Assembly: GCA_024036415.1 (NCBI GenBank)
Contig: JAMWET010006936.1
Coordinates: 1,840,001 to 1,904,000, forward strand
DNA from: Prochilodus magdalenae
Taxonomy: Eukaryota > Chordata > Actinopteri > Characiformes > Prochilodontidae
Reading direction: 5' to 3'
Length of the DNA stretch: 64,000 nucleotides
This document shows positions 36,231 to 48,115 of the stretch, one piece after another. Numbering within the stretch: the first letter of the stretch is position 1; every line of letters starts with the position of its first letter. The notes below the pieces were generated by a model. The model ran no database searches and had not been told where the DNA came from. It worked only from the letters and a program-made list of their open reading frames with translations. The position numbers and the translations under genes are program-made.

Positions 36231-39200
36231 CAGTTATTAAATGTTGCCATGTTTTGGATTACGACAGAGGTCTTGGGGGGTCTCCATTGTGAAAAGCCTG
36301 GCTATGAGGTGTAGGCATGTACCGATGTCCAAATTTAGTATCACAGTATCACAATTTAGTATCACAGTAACTTATAACTGAGAACTTAATCATGCGCAGG
36401 TTAAGAATAACACAGCTTTTTAAATGAGAATTATGAAAGGTCCATGATGGTGTTACCATTCCGCAAACACATGTTTAATGATGCGACTTCATTAAACATG
36501 TGTTTTTAGAAAAACTCTGCTAACTTCATATATGTAATGATTATTTTATTGCATCACTGTCTAAACATTTCAAACCATTATTTTTAAAGGTGCACATCAG
36601 GGCTGACATTAAGAGACTCCTTGTAGGAAAAATAGACTTTGTTGGCAGCAAACAGGTCCTATAAGCAGTAACAGCAAATTACAGTTCAATAGTACAATAC
36701 AAATGAATCACATCCTGTTGGCTGTTGTGCAAAATCCCATGTAGATTTGCGTTACATGTTATTAAACAACCTAAAATTAAAACCTTTTGCTAAAAAAAAC
36801 ATATTTGTTGGCTTATGACATGCCTGCCAATAGCATTTCATTTCTCATTGCTTTTACAGCTGTTATTGACTTACAGTCAAATAGATCTAAAGTTCCTTGG
36901 CTGTTTGAGATGCACTTAATCTTGAATTTTACCCAGAAAGACCTGGCTCTGTGCCCTGGGTTAAAAAGTGAGAACACAGCTTTAATCAAAAAAAGGGGGT
37001 AGTAATACAGGCAACCCTGAGTGTCTCTATTATGGGAGTTAACCTTCACCCATGCAGGATGTTTTGGGGTTATGAAAGTGGCCACCCTACCCGTCCTGTC
37101 TCATAATATCACTTTGTACCTCAAGTAAATTGTGAGTCACTGTAGTGTCGATCTGCCATCAGTCCAACACGAGAGGACAAAGAAGTAGCACTGCTGCCCC
37201 GACGGCGTATTCTAACCTCCAGTCAGTCATGCTGCAGGTCCTGCTCCTGGTTAGATCATTTAGGGACAGATAATGAATGAAAAGAAGAGGAAACACTGGG
37301 TAAAGCTCTTGGAAAGCAACCTTTATGACCATTGCTGCCAGCTCAAACTAAAAAGAACACAAAAAAACAAAAGGAGAGTTAATATTAGCGCTGCTTTCCA
37401 CCACTGGAGATGCTTTGGTGAGTATAAAACTGATCCTCTAAAGCGAGTTCATCTTTTATTAATCTTCAGACCTGTAAATTATAACTTTCTAAGCCTCATT
37501 CTGATGAAAACATACCCCACTACAATCACTACACCATCATTTACACAGAGTTGGCTCCGTTCTACTCCCCAGTGTTACCCAGCGCCATTTTCTCTAGCTG
37601 AAGCAGGCTGAGAGCTGGTAAGGCTGCAGTGCATGATGGGATGCAGTGCACTATGAGGATACTAGAAACTCTGACTGGAGAAGAACACCATCCAGGCATC
37701 TCCAATGCACTACAGATTTTCAATTTGGTCGCATACCACATACCACATACTACTTTTAGGTACATTTAGTACACGAGTAGTATGTCTCTTCAAATACAGC
37801 CATTGAGGAGGAGGAGCTGTGCGTTTCCTTGTTTCTCATAATATTGGTGGACACAACACTTTCTGGTGATATGCTGCCGACTGGTTATTTGGAGGATGAA
37901 ATTAATAAGTTGTATCATCTTTAAAAGTAACACTCATTGATCATCACAATGCTTAAACCTGTATTAATTTTGATACCCATGTACGATAAGTATCTTTTAT
38001 AAAAGGTTCAGTGGATTAAACTCCTGTTACTCCCTGCAAAACAAGCAGGACAACATGGTTATAATTTCATATTCATTTTAATAGTAGTCTGCGTGTTATG
38101 GTGTCATAATGGAATGAGAGAAATCTAATAAAAGCCTATAGTGAAATAACGCAATGCAAAAATGAATCTGCATCAGTGCTTTTATAACAACGCTGTGTTA
38201 ATACGGAACATCATCAGTACCATCCCCTCCCTAACCCTGACGCAAGCTCTCTTTTTCCGATTCTGTTGTTTTAGGCTGTATTGCATTGGCAAAAACGAAA
38301 AGTGACAGAACGGGAGGGAGATAAAAATGCCACAGGGGTCTCCAGCTTGTCCAGGAGTGAGGACCATACATTGGTACCCAGTCAGCCTGCCTGGTAAATG
38401 GAATTGCAATCTTTCTCCTTCTCTCTTCTTCTCTTTCTCTCCCGCTCCCTCGCTATCCTCCCCAAGATGTTGTGCAGTACCAAATATAGCCGCCTATTTC
38501 CAGCTTCCCAGCTCTCTAACGCGTATCCTCCCCCTCAGCTGTCTAGCAAAGGGGGCATCTAATCTGCTTTCTTCTCCGCCACTTGCTTTTTATTGTAAAC
38601 TGATCCAAGAAAATATGGGAGAAGAGGGTGGAGGGTGCATGGAGGAGAGGGAAAAAGAGAGATGGCTACCAAAAAGAAGACAGAGAAGACAGATAGGAGA
38701 GTAGAAGAAGAGAAGGTGACCTAATTGCATTGCCCACCGCATGAACCGCCTCTCTTTGATGCATCTGAGGAACCGGACGGATGGGATGTGTGAAACACAT
38801 ATGATATGAAGCAGAACAGAAGCGCACTGTGAGCAAGATTAATGTGTTAAGTCGTGTTGTTTGAGATATTCATCGCGCAGCTACGTTCTCTCTCAAGTGT
38901 GCTGGAAGAAAATGAGAAAAGCTCATCAATAGTTTAAAAGACTTTTCAGTGAGACACTGCAGCGTATGTGACATGGCCTCTTAAAATAAATCTTTAAGAA
39001 GTACATCTTATAAAAAATAAGGTTCTTTGGAGCAATGACACTGAGGAACCACTTTACCATTACCTAAAGAACTAGTTAATATGCGGTTCTACAAAATGAG
39101 ATGTGCAAAACTGAAGAGCCTACAACAAACTGAACCTACAACGAACTGGTTCGTCTTTTTAACAGGACAAAGTCCCATGATAACAAGACATTCAGTTACA

Positions 39201-39317
39201 TCCTTTTTAAACACTTTGACTAAAACACTAATGCACTATTTAAGGTGGAACTAAAAAAATTGAACAATAAGCCGGACAGGTAAACTTCATTCCCAGCATG
39301 GAGCTGTTGCACTATTT
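36231..39317. other. Mostly unique stretch with some motif-rich islands
   Basis: No supported gene. A 21-bp direct duplication (AATTTAGTATCACAGT core) lies at 36332-36372. CT-rich sequence at 38405-38460 precedes GC-richer unique DNA up to 38960, listed separately as a candidate element. Confidence 0.45.
38460..38960. promoter_or_regulatory. Motif-rich unique island (candidate non-coding element)
   Basis: Non-repetitive, moderately GC-rich sequence with TAATTG at 38722-38727, a TCF/LEF-type CTTTGAT at 38754-38760, CATATG near 38800 and GATTAA near 38838. It follows a CT tract, like the islands at 11.7 and 21.3 kb. No ORF or splice evidence. A regulatory role is inference. Confidence 0.25.
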
Positions 39318-39326
39318 GGATGGATG

Positions 39327-39418
<92 letters not shown>
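39318..39418. repeat. (GATA)n microsatellite
   Basis: Starts with GGAT units, then about 24 GATA units in a row. Confidence 0.98.
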
Positions 39419-39419
<1 letters not shown>

Positions 39420-39984
39420 AAACTCAAACAAGAAGCTAGTAAAAAAGAAACTATGAGAGGCTTTATTAAACATTGGGAGATGCTTCCTGCTTGACAGGAG
39501 GGTAACATTAGCCTATGTTTGCTGTTTCATAGAACCATTAGCACTGCAGAAGCAACTGTACAGTTTGCTAAGCCACAAACTAGCTAACACTAGTTACATT
39601 ACTTACTGTGTCACTGTTTGGGCTAAGGTTACATCATGCCCTCTGTCTATCCAACAGCTGCAAATAGTTTTATGACCACAAAGATCAAAAGAATAAGTGT
39701 GCTAGTCTAGTGTCGGTAATCTTGGGAATGCACATCCATGATTTTGGGGTTCTGGCTTTGTGCAAGGCCACTGAAGGAAAAGATATAGTTGTTTTGCGAC
39801 TGAGTTCAAGTATTAACAGCCATTCTCCAGAACTGTGTAATGTGCCAGTAGGTACGATTTTTCCAGAAACCCTGCCTATCCATCCCTCCATAGTGAGAAA
39901 GCAACTCTGTGCTAAGGGTCTGATAGGCTTTGCCTATCTGAAGGTAGTTACTGTGAAAAGACCATAAACACAACAATGGACTGG

Positions 39985-40130
39985 TCACCCCAGAGTCAAG
40001 ATCTCAACATCGCTGAACGTGTTTGGGATTACTTGGAGAGAAGTGGAAAACATGATCAACTTCTAAGACTGAACTTGAGATGTGCTTACAGGAAGGACGA
40101 TCCAAAAATATCCAGGCAGAGAAACTGAAA
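39985..40130 (+). pseudogene. Tc1-like transposase C-terminal fragment
   Basis: The plus strand reads MDWSPQSQDLNIAERVWDYL followed by ERSGKHDQLLRLNLRCAY. The QDLNIAE block corresponds to the P-D-L-N-x-x-E motif that carries the third catalytic residue of Tc1 transposases, and W-D-Y-L usually follows it. A stop occurs about 30 codons later. The upstream catalytic domain is not recognisable in 39690-39980. Isolated relic. Confidence 0.6.
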
Positions 40131-41737
40131 ACAAGGCCAGAGGGTTTAAATGTTGTACATCTGCATAATTTTCTGAAAAATGTATGTTGTTTGGTTTTTT
40201 ACTGACACTGTACTTTCTGGCTATTTCCACTAGAAAATGAAGGTAGTTCTCTGACTTTTGTAGAGTACGTTCAAGCCAAGAACCAAGTGTATATATAGCA
40301 CTTTCATCTAACCACCACACTGTCCAATAAAAACTCTGTCACTTTATGGTTACTAGTCTCATTTCACCAAAATTGGACCCTCAAACTCTGCAACCATTAA
40401 GTGGGTCCACCTTTACACTCTGATTGGTTATATATGGGCCCTTAATCTCATAACAACATAACAATTATATTCATAGCTACATAATAATCAATCACTGAAT
40501 AGTAACACATTATAATAGTAATTGAATAAGAAGTCTTAATAATGTTATTTACTGTCATATTTTTGCTGTGGTATACACATAAAATGACACAATTATACTT
40601 CTAATTACACAATTTAAGCACTGAAACATCGATTTTATATCGACATCTCAGTTTAAAAGGATGCAATCTTTAAATCGCACAAACTGCAATTTAATTATAA
40701 GCTGTTTTATCAAATCTGTAGATCTATAGATGAGTTAGACCAATCAGAGGCAGCCAAACAACTATTATGCTGTGACATCACAACCACAGCTAACTGAGAA
40801 ATGGGACGCTCTTTTACTTACTTACTGACCAAATAACAGACCTGGACTTCCCAGAGTTCCCCCCAAAAAAATGCAATTTAAATCGCAGTTGCAATACAGA
40901 GCACAGAAATCACTTTTAGATACTTCCCAAATTGTTCAGTTGGGTAAGAAATAAAACTCCACAGTCAGTGAGTATATAAACATTCTCTACATACCTCATC
41001 CCCAGTGTCAGTCAATCGTTTAGGCACACCCAACCAAATGGAAGTTTTTCGTTATCTTAAAGCCTCTACAGGCTCATGCTTAACAGTTCCAACTAATGAG
41101 ATGCCTGAAAAAGAATTATTGTGATATACCACATGTATTCTTAATCACAATATTGTATTTTTGCCGTATCACCACCTCTAATATATTTCTCTCAAAAACG
41201 TTTATCTCACACACACAAATGTGATTTGAATAGAACATTTGAAATCTGCAAAAAGGCTAAAGCCTTTATATTAAATTACAAAATGCCTTTGTTACCAACA
41301 GCTTCTGATAGGTTGGGTTCCAAAGATTTCCCCTTCATTGCTGATTCCAGGAAAGGCTCTGGGCCCTATAGAGAGTTACCAGTGTTACCATAAGGAAGCA
41401 TCAGACATGTAAGTGTAGAAACTTTTGTCTTTCCGGAACAATGAACAATGGCCTTTAGAAAGATGACTCTTAGAGAGCCTAAGGCAGCCGGCTGGGTTGA
41501 CCCACCCATATTGACAGTCTTGGTTTAGGATGACGTAGTGTTTGAACATGGAGATTCTGACAGTTCATATCCTACTGTTCTGCATTCATTACGCCTGCTT
41601 GCTGTTACCCACTCTTCAACCTCCAAGTTAATGCAAAACCTCTGCTGACCAGACATGCAAACCATTCTACTCTGAATAGTAGTGTAACGTTGTGTTTACA
41701 CAGTGTGGGCGTAGTGTACTTATGGCACAACAGAGAG
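40131..41737. other. AT-rich stretch, nothing recognised
   Basis: No gene, RNA or clear repeat identified. Confidence 0.5.
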
Positions 41738-41945
41738 ACATGCTTGGTGTAGCTCAGCAGGTAACACCACTACCCAGAGTGCCATCTCTACATGTGGGAG
41801 ACTGGGGTTCAAATCCTGGTCTAGGTGACTATGCTGTGCTACACTAATAAGAGTCCTTGGGCAAGACTCCTAACACTACATTGGCCCACCTGTAATATGA
41901 TTAACCTTGTAAGTCGCTCTGGATAAGAGCGTCAGGTAAATGTAA
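41738..41945 (+). mobile_element. tRNA-derived SINE
   Basis: The head resembles a tRNA gene: an A-box TAGCTCAGCAGG at 41750-41761 and a B-box GGTTCAAATCC at 41806-41816, spaced as in a Pol III internal promoter. The cloverleaf is not complete enough for a functional tRNA. After a short body the element ends with CTTGTAAGTCGCTCTGGATA and the AGAGCGTCAGGTAAATGTAA tail at 41908-41945. The tail motif matches the antisense tails at 36049, 45429 and 47827. Such SINEs are transcribed by RNA polymerase III and copied by a partner LINE that recognises the tail. Confidence 0.85.
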
Positions 41946-42105
41946 ATATGTGTGCACCTGTGCATTTTGTGCTCAGGGTTGATTAAGTTATGACAGTAAA
42001 GAGCAAAGACATATCTGTACTATTATAAGACTGTATAATCATAACTTCAGGTGTTTCAAGATTTTTGATTTCGTAATCAAGGTGCTCTTCTGAGAACGCT
42101 AATGC

Positions 42106-42136
42106 TATGCTAGCTAGCAAGTAGCTAGCTAACATA
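42106..42136. repeat. GCTA-based hairpin
   Basis: TATGCTAGCTAGC and GCTAGCTAACATA form 13-bp arms with one mismatch around a 5-base loop. Confidence 0.8.
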
Positions 42137-42177
42137 CTGTATGTCAATATAGGATGGAACTGAACATGACAAAGCAC

Positions 42178-42425
42178 ATTCATTCACTCATATCGCTTAG
42201 TGGCTTATCCTTCTGGGTGGCAGGGGATGCTGGAGCCTATCCCAGCTCTCACTGGACGGAAGACAGGAAACACCATGGGTTCTCTATTCATCACAGGGCA
42301 AACACACAGCTATGTACATTTACTCACAAACTCACACCTAGGGGGCAATTTAGCATCTCCTATTCACCTGAATAGATGTCTTTAGACTGTGGGAGGAAAC
42401 CCGTGGAGACATGGGTACACAAACC
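42178..42425 (+). repeat. Dispersed vertebrate/teleost repeat, family G copy (longer)
   Basis: Contains 'gctggagcctatcccagct', 'acaggaaacacca', 'ttcatcacagggc', 'cacacctagggggcaattta', 'gtctttagactgtgggagg' and 'aaacccgtggagacatgg'. I recognise this order as a common fish/vertebrate repeat. The shorter copy is at 23075-23215. Class uncertain. Confidence 0.7.
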
Positions 42426-43139
42426 CAGGCCTTTCTTGCTGTGAGGCGACAGATTTATTTCTCTTCCAGCTTAATGTGCCCCTGGTAAGATCCATTATTA
42501 TTATATTCTCTTTCATTCTTTTGATGAGTTTCAACGTCCACACTCCATATAGTGAATGCTTCTGGGTTAAATAACTAAATGGTACTTTCACTGTATTATA
42601 CTGATGTATAGTTAGGAGCATACATTTTTTGTGTCTGATATTTGGGATAAGGAGAGAACAGACATACTGTGAATGTCAAACACAGCTGTCTCCCCTTTCA
42701 AATACAAATTCTTGCATCTTAAACAGTCTTCACTCGTTATTATTTTTACTTGAATTACTTAATTTAGATACAGCAGCTCATGACCTTGCCCAACAGGAAA
42801 CTATCTATGCTGTGGATCCATTGTTGCCTACATTGCCAGACACATACCTTTCAGGGCTGTGAAGGGCATGCCTGCACCTTTTATACCCGTTCTAAGAAAG
42901 GGTCACTGGGCATGGTTGATCTATTAGCTTTAAACAAAGCTGAAATTGGCTTCCCATTAGCCAGCATCCAATGGAATATTCAGTTTCACATTAAATGCGA
43001 CACCAAAATGTAACCATGATGCCATTCAAGGTGGAAATGGAAAACTTTAGCTCCCACATCTTTAACTTTAACTTAATCTCCCACAACTGTAATTCAAAGT
43101 TCTTAGTTTGCTCTGCACATTCCACTCCGGACAGTTTCT
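42426..43139. other. Unique stretch, nothing recognised
   Basis: Short open frames only. No motif seen. Confidence 0.5.
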
Positions 43140-43149
43140 CACACCTTGG

Positions 43150-43250
43150 ACAGTATAAAGTACCTTCACTCAGTGTTTAACACTGAAGAGACTGAAGAGA
43201 GAAGCAGTTTCACCTTTATTAGCATCACAACCTCAACAGCAGCCTGTAAG
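43150..43250 (+). promoter_or_regulatory. Possible core promoter and non-coding first exon
   Basis: A TATA-like GTATAAAG at 43153-43160 is followed about 30 bp later by a purine-rich segment (ACTGAAGAGACTGAAGAGAG). At 43240-43250 CAGCCTGTAAGT gives a good splice-donor match. This is the layout of a short TATA-driven 5' untranslated exon, as in many small secreted-protein genes. No coding exon is found downstream within reach, so the call is speculative. Confidence 0.25.
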
Positions 43251-44589
43251 TAGCAGCCATGCTGTGTGATTTTAGCAGTGTTTGCTGGTTGGAGCTGACC
43301 ATCTTTAACTGAGGGTTTGTAACTAACTTTAAATCACTTTGTGTTGCTGCTAAGACTGAAAGCGATAGCTGGTATATCTATCATTAACTACTAGCAACTG
43401 CATTCCCGATGCCTTGTTAATCACACCAACGCTCATCAAATTATTTTCTGCCACATACAAAGTCACATACCTTTAAATAATAAAAAGGTTCAGACTGTGA
43501 AGGCTAAATGAATATCTCAAACACACTTCCACATGTCTATTATAAATATAATATCTATTATAAATACAAATAACACTCCTTGACACAGTATTTGCTCTTT
43601 AATTTGTGAATAGAGTATCATTTTCCTATTTACATAACATTAATTAAATGAGGTCTAATCATGCACTGATGCTTTAGTATAGTTAAAGCACCATCATTCA
43701 CATGCAGTTTAAATGCACCTGGCTGGCTCGTGCTATTAATATCATAAAACTGCAACACAGATTCCTGATCTGCCTGACTCTGACATAAATGCCTGCTTAC
43801 AGTATTTATTTACATTGTATATAAACATCTAGACGTAGTTATTTTTAAATTTAGTTGTTTTAAAGAATTTCAGGTAATGGTATGTGTTCCCAGTGTATAG
43901 ATGGATCCACACATGTTGTGGTTACGGCCCCTAATAAGGCACACTAGAGTATCCCCACCTATGTAGACACTCTCGGGTCTACTGGTTTACACTCTGGTGC
44001 ATATCTGTCTGTTTGTTACTTACAATTACCAGAAGATTAGCAACAAATAAACATGCATTAACATCGATTAACATATTTTAGGCTACGATTAGCATAATTT
44101 CATACAATTAATGCAACTCATTAGCCACACCTTTGTATAATAAAGAGTATAGAATCTAAGATTTGAATCCTGTGATTACTGATGTGAACGCACCATAAGC
44201 CCACATGCATATCAAAAATAAATAATGGGAACTACCACTGAACAGAGGCCTTAATATACTTTCATAAAAATAAAGGTTCCTTAAGGGTTCTCGGCTTGGA
44301 TGTGTGATCCTAGGAAAAACACCTTTAATTAGCATCCGCATCCGCATTTTCATTATGCAGAGGTTCCTCAGATGCCATGCAAGATCCAGTTTTGCATGTT
44401 TTTACAGTTGACTGAAACCACAAAATCTAAAGGTCAGAGAACCTTCTTTTTTTTTTCCTTTGTAACACTCCAAAGGACCCTGTTTAGGGTTTAGGAGAAC
44501 GCTAACTGCCGTGATTCTCAGGCTATGTTACAGGGTTGATATTCTGCCAGCTTTGTCACTAATCCAGTCGGTGGTGAAATCACTGAGTT
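43251..44589. other. AT-rich stretch, nothing recognised
   Basis: No gene or repeat recognised. Confidence 0.5.
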
Positions 44590-44780
44590 AGCATGAACTG
44601 TGACCAGACCGTGACTGACATTCACAAGGTCACACGGCGTCAGAGTGGATTCACATCCACGCGTGTGCGGAGGAAACAAGTGAGTCTGTGTAACAACCAC
44701 GCGACCGCGAAAAGAGGTCGAGAACTTGTTATCCCGATTACGACCATGCATTATCCCCATTCGCTGTCCAAAAAACCCTG
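44590..44780. other. CpG-dense patch
   Basis: About a dozen CpG occur in roughly 190 bp (for example CCACGCGTG and CCACGCGACCGCGAAAAG), while surrounding DNA is CpG-poor. Frames are open on both strands for about 90-100 codons but show no known motif. It could be a small CpG island or a young insertion. Confidence 0.4.
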
Positions 44781-45428
44781 TGTACTGCTGCCAGATCCAC
44801 AGAGACACTGGAACCCTCCCTTTCATGCGCACACTTCTCTCTCCGAGCTCATTTAAAGAGGAATAGCAGTATTTCTCAGTTAGCTAGAACCTTCCAAATA
44901 GCCAAACTGTGGCCTCAAATAACCCAGCTTATTATCATATCCAATGTGCAGCCTGGACAGAAATAATGCTTACAAGCTTAGTTGTGCTGAAGTGAAGTCC
45001 TGCAGGAGAAGTGCTTATAAATACAAGCAATATAAAGTGTTTGAGGGCTGTCTATTAACCGCTTGCCTCCCTTCAAGGCTCTTAAAAATACACTGATCTA
45101 TCATGATGCTGGTGCCAATCCAACTACTTCATAATTACTATTTATTATAATGATAATAATAACAATATTAAATGTGTAAGCTATTTTCAAAGTTAATAAC
45201 ACTTGGTGCATTATTCTAATAGTCCTGGTTTAAGTTGCTTTATCCTGATTTCCTCTATTTTTTGCACTAAATTGTTTCAGACCATCAAATAAAATAGAAC
45301 ACAATAAAAATATGAGGAAACAAAGTAAACACAGCTTTTAAACTTTATTAATTTACTATGAATATGCATTTGCACCCTGAACCTAATAACTGGTGGGCCC
45401 AGAGTAAGCAGCATTAACATTTTTTTTT

Positions 45429-45475
45429 ACATTTAAGGCATTTAGCAGACTCTCTTATTCAAAGCGACTTACAAC
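45429..45475 (-). mobile_element. Retroposon tail motif
   Basis: ACATTTAAGGCATTTAGCAG through AAAGCGACTTACAA is the reverse complement of the SINE/LINE-type tail found at 41908-41945. Only the tail is recognisable. The sequence next to it (45476-45990) differs from the bodies at 36.1 and 47.9 kb. Confidence 0.65.
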
Positions 45476-45984
45476 AGTGAAGAACCAATATATTTTTCCC
45501 ATTGCAATAATCCAAAGGAGTGGTGAGATGTTCTTATTGTGGAACGCTGTGTTAGCTTTACCCCACATGTGATGGGTTCCCTGTCTTCTGAAATGTTCCA
45601 CTTTTGTTTAATGAGTTCGGAGAACATTATTCCAAACGTTTTGGGAATGTGAGAAGTTGTGAGAATTGTGTGTTCCTCCCGGCAACCTTGCAGCTCTTCT
45701 ATAGATACCATTTTTACCCAAGCCCTTTCTGACAGTGGAACCTTTAACATTATCTGAGACAGGAAAGGTCTGCCATTCCTAGGATGTTCATCTAGGACCT
45801 TATGTGATTTCCTGGATGAGTCGTTGCTGCACTCCTGGAGGAAGTTTGGTAAGCTGGTCACTTCTGGGAAGATACAACACTCTTCCAAGTTTGCTCCATT
45901 TGGAGATAATTGCTCATACTGTGGTTCGCTGAGGTCCCAGAGCCTTTGAAATGGCTCTGTAACCCTTTCCAGACTGAAATTCAT
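45469..45984 (-). CDS. Unrecognised 171-codon open frame, possibly part of a retroposon
   Basis: The protein begins MNFSLERVTEPFQRLWDLSE, is not low-complexity, and ends SSLL. It is the longest open frame here that is neither repeat-derived nor transposase. I recognise no domain, signal peptide or membrane segment. It is mildly acidic/basic mixed and fairly Ser/Glu/Leu rich. Its stop codon lies inside the retroposon tail at 45429-45475, so frame and tail may be one inserted unit on the minus strand. About 0.1-1 frames of this length could occur by chance in a window this size (rough estimate), so it may be meaningless. No promoter or splice sites were identified. Confidence 0.25.
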   Translation of the reverse strand: MNFSLERVTEPFQRLWDLSEPQYEQLSPNGANLEECCIFPEVTSLPNFLQECSNDSSRKSHKVLDEHPRNGRPFLSQIMLKVPLSERAWVKMVSIEELQGCREEHTILTTSHIPKTFGIMFSELIKQKWNISEDREPITCGVKLTQRSTIRTSHHSFGLLQWEKYIGSSLL

Positions 45985-45989
45985 CTTTC

Positions 45990-47524
45990 ATGTGCTCTGA
46001 GGTTTATTTTCATTGTGACATAATGTGCTCTTTGGTGAGATCTGCTAGAGCACCTCACAGTGCTGACAGTAATCAACTCTGGGGGAGGCCAGTTAAATTA
46101 ATACCAATTGTTCCCAATGTCTTTGTCTTATATTAAATCTTGTTTGATATGTCTTGTAGATATGTTGGCAACACTGTGAATTTCACAGCCACATTCAAAG
46201 TTTTTACCATAATTCTGAACCATGCTAAAATTTCAGATTTCATAAATTGTTGAAATGTGCTTTGGGCAAGTGTTAGCCATTTAAAATGCCATTTAAGTTC
46301 ATGTTAAAGGTAAAGAAGTAAGGCTTTCAAACAATCGCAATACATTTTTTGTAGCTGATCATGATTAATTACATTTGTCTTATCTGGTCAAATTTGTGTA
46401 GTATCAGTGCTTCTTCCACGTCTTGTGCGTTACTACACTTATACTGTTTACAGTTTGCTGACTAGCTATGTCTTCATTCTGCAAACGCATGTTTCCTGGA
46501 TGCCAGAATTTTCAAAACACCTTACCGGTCAGTGCCCGGGGGCTACATTTCACTTTGGAGGACCTTCCATGAAGTTTTGATGCTACACTGTGAGCCTCTT
46601 CCCCATTACAGCTAGTCAAATTCCACCGTTTTCAGCTAAGCTAGGGGCCTTATTAGTCAGCCAGCCTTAGCCATGGGTGTGGTTGCAGGACCTACAGTGG
46701 GCATGCCCCCAGTATTTCAGAGTAGAGAATACATACAGGTTCTTTGTGCACACATTAATGGGATGTGAGAATGTGAATAATGTTTTTAGGTTCTGCATAA
46801 TGTAAAGGTTTCAGGGACTTCTAAATTGGTATGGAACCCTTATATGGTGTGACGATTCTTTAAACCTTTAAAAATACACTCAAAAAACTATTTTTTCAAA
46901 CTTTCATCCTGTAGAGAACCAAACATCACCCTTTTATGGTGTTGCTTTGTGACATTTTTATAGAGCCTAAACTAACATATAGTTTAAAGGCTAAACTAGG
47001 AAATGCATCAACACCAAAAGAAATGCATTCATATTTTACCAGGTCAAAACATTCTCATGATCCCTATGACTATCCAATATGTAACTACATAATATACTTT
47101 CAAAATCTGTACTGCAGCACCCAGTAAAGGACATGTATACAATATAATGCCCAACACTGCACTGCTCTGTTCTCGTCCACACACTCAACCACTCCACACA
47201 GTCCCCTCCTCCGGTGTTGCGTAACACTCAGGGCCCATCTGTGCATTCCAGTACTACACGCACTGAGACATATGCAAGCAGACAGGCCCTATCACATTCC
47301 TAATGGGGGACTGGAGGTACAGAGCTCTGTGCTTAACCTAGGGCCTCAACCTGACCAGCAAAGGCCCAACAAGAAGAAACGGCATTCCAGATTTTTCTAA
47401 ACAATGGCAAAATTCCAAACCAATGCTAATAACTTGGTGATGGTCCCTAGTTTAACGTGTTTCAATTGACCATAATGTATTAATGGATCGTCTCTATTAT
47501 GAAAAATCTATATCATCTCATAAT
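45990..47524. other. AT-rich stretch, nothing recognised
   Basis: No gene or repeat recognised. Confidence 0.5.
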
Positions 47525-47690
47525 TTCAGAAATGGTAACTTTGCAGGAGGGGGGAGACTTTCTTTACTTTCAGTGCAAGTTAATGTAAATAAGTTGTATT
47601 TGGAGGATTCCTATTGGTCTGATCACCATTACATTTTCACAATAGGTAAGATCAGCTGCTGAGCTCAGATTATATATAACAATAAAAAAT
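47525..47690 (-). repeat. Dispersed repeat family E copy
   Basis: Its reverse complement follows the order seen at 54800-54960: GAGCTCAGCAGCTGAT, a short AT segment, 'tgatcagaccaatag', 'acttatttacattaacttg', and 'ctcctgcaaagttacc'. A run of seven G (47550-47556) interrupts it. Confidence 0.6.
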
Positions 47691-47826
47691 TATTAATAAG
47701 ATTGACAGGGTCTTTAAAGAATTCTTTTCTGTATTGCACTGAAAAAGAGTTTAGCATTGTTATAAGGACATAGAATCCTTCTTTGGTACTTATAGAACTC
47801 CATGTAACATATCAGAAACTTCATAT

Positions 47827-48115
47827 ATTTACATTTTTACATTTACATTTAAGGCATTTAGCAGACGCTCTTATCCAGAGCGACTTACAACCGTGCTTAG
47901 TGATCTGTTGGATAATATTCCAGTTAGTTGAGGAAGTTTAGAGCCTAAAACTCACCATAAGCTCAGACACTGCCCGAACAGGGGGTCAGTGCTGGTACCT
48001 AGAGAAAGGTCATTATAAGTGCAACACAATATACATTGACAAAGGACATTATAAGTGCAATACAAAAAGGTTATAAAATTGCCACACAATACACACACAA
48101 TTTACACGTCTGCTA
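47827..48115 (-). mobile_element. 5'-truncated retroposon with shared tail
   Basis: Tail ACATTTAAGGCATTTAGCAG plus ACGCTCTTATCCAGAGCGAC, then a body shared with 36049-36230 ('tgcttagtgatctg', 'ggataatattccag', 'ataagctcagacactg'). Two short internal repeats of 'cattataagtgcaa' occur at 48010-48060. It is read on the minus strand. The coding region, if it ever had one, is lost. Confidence 0.65.

Noticed and set aside
39240..39285. Fourth copy of hairpin family F
   Set aside because: Only a short AAGGTGGAAC-like match; too weak to separate from chance.
41741..41816. Functional tRNA gene
   Set aside because: A and B boxes are good but acceptor and anticodon stems do not pair properly, and the unit continues into a SINE body and tail.
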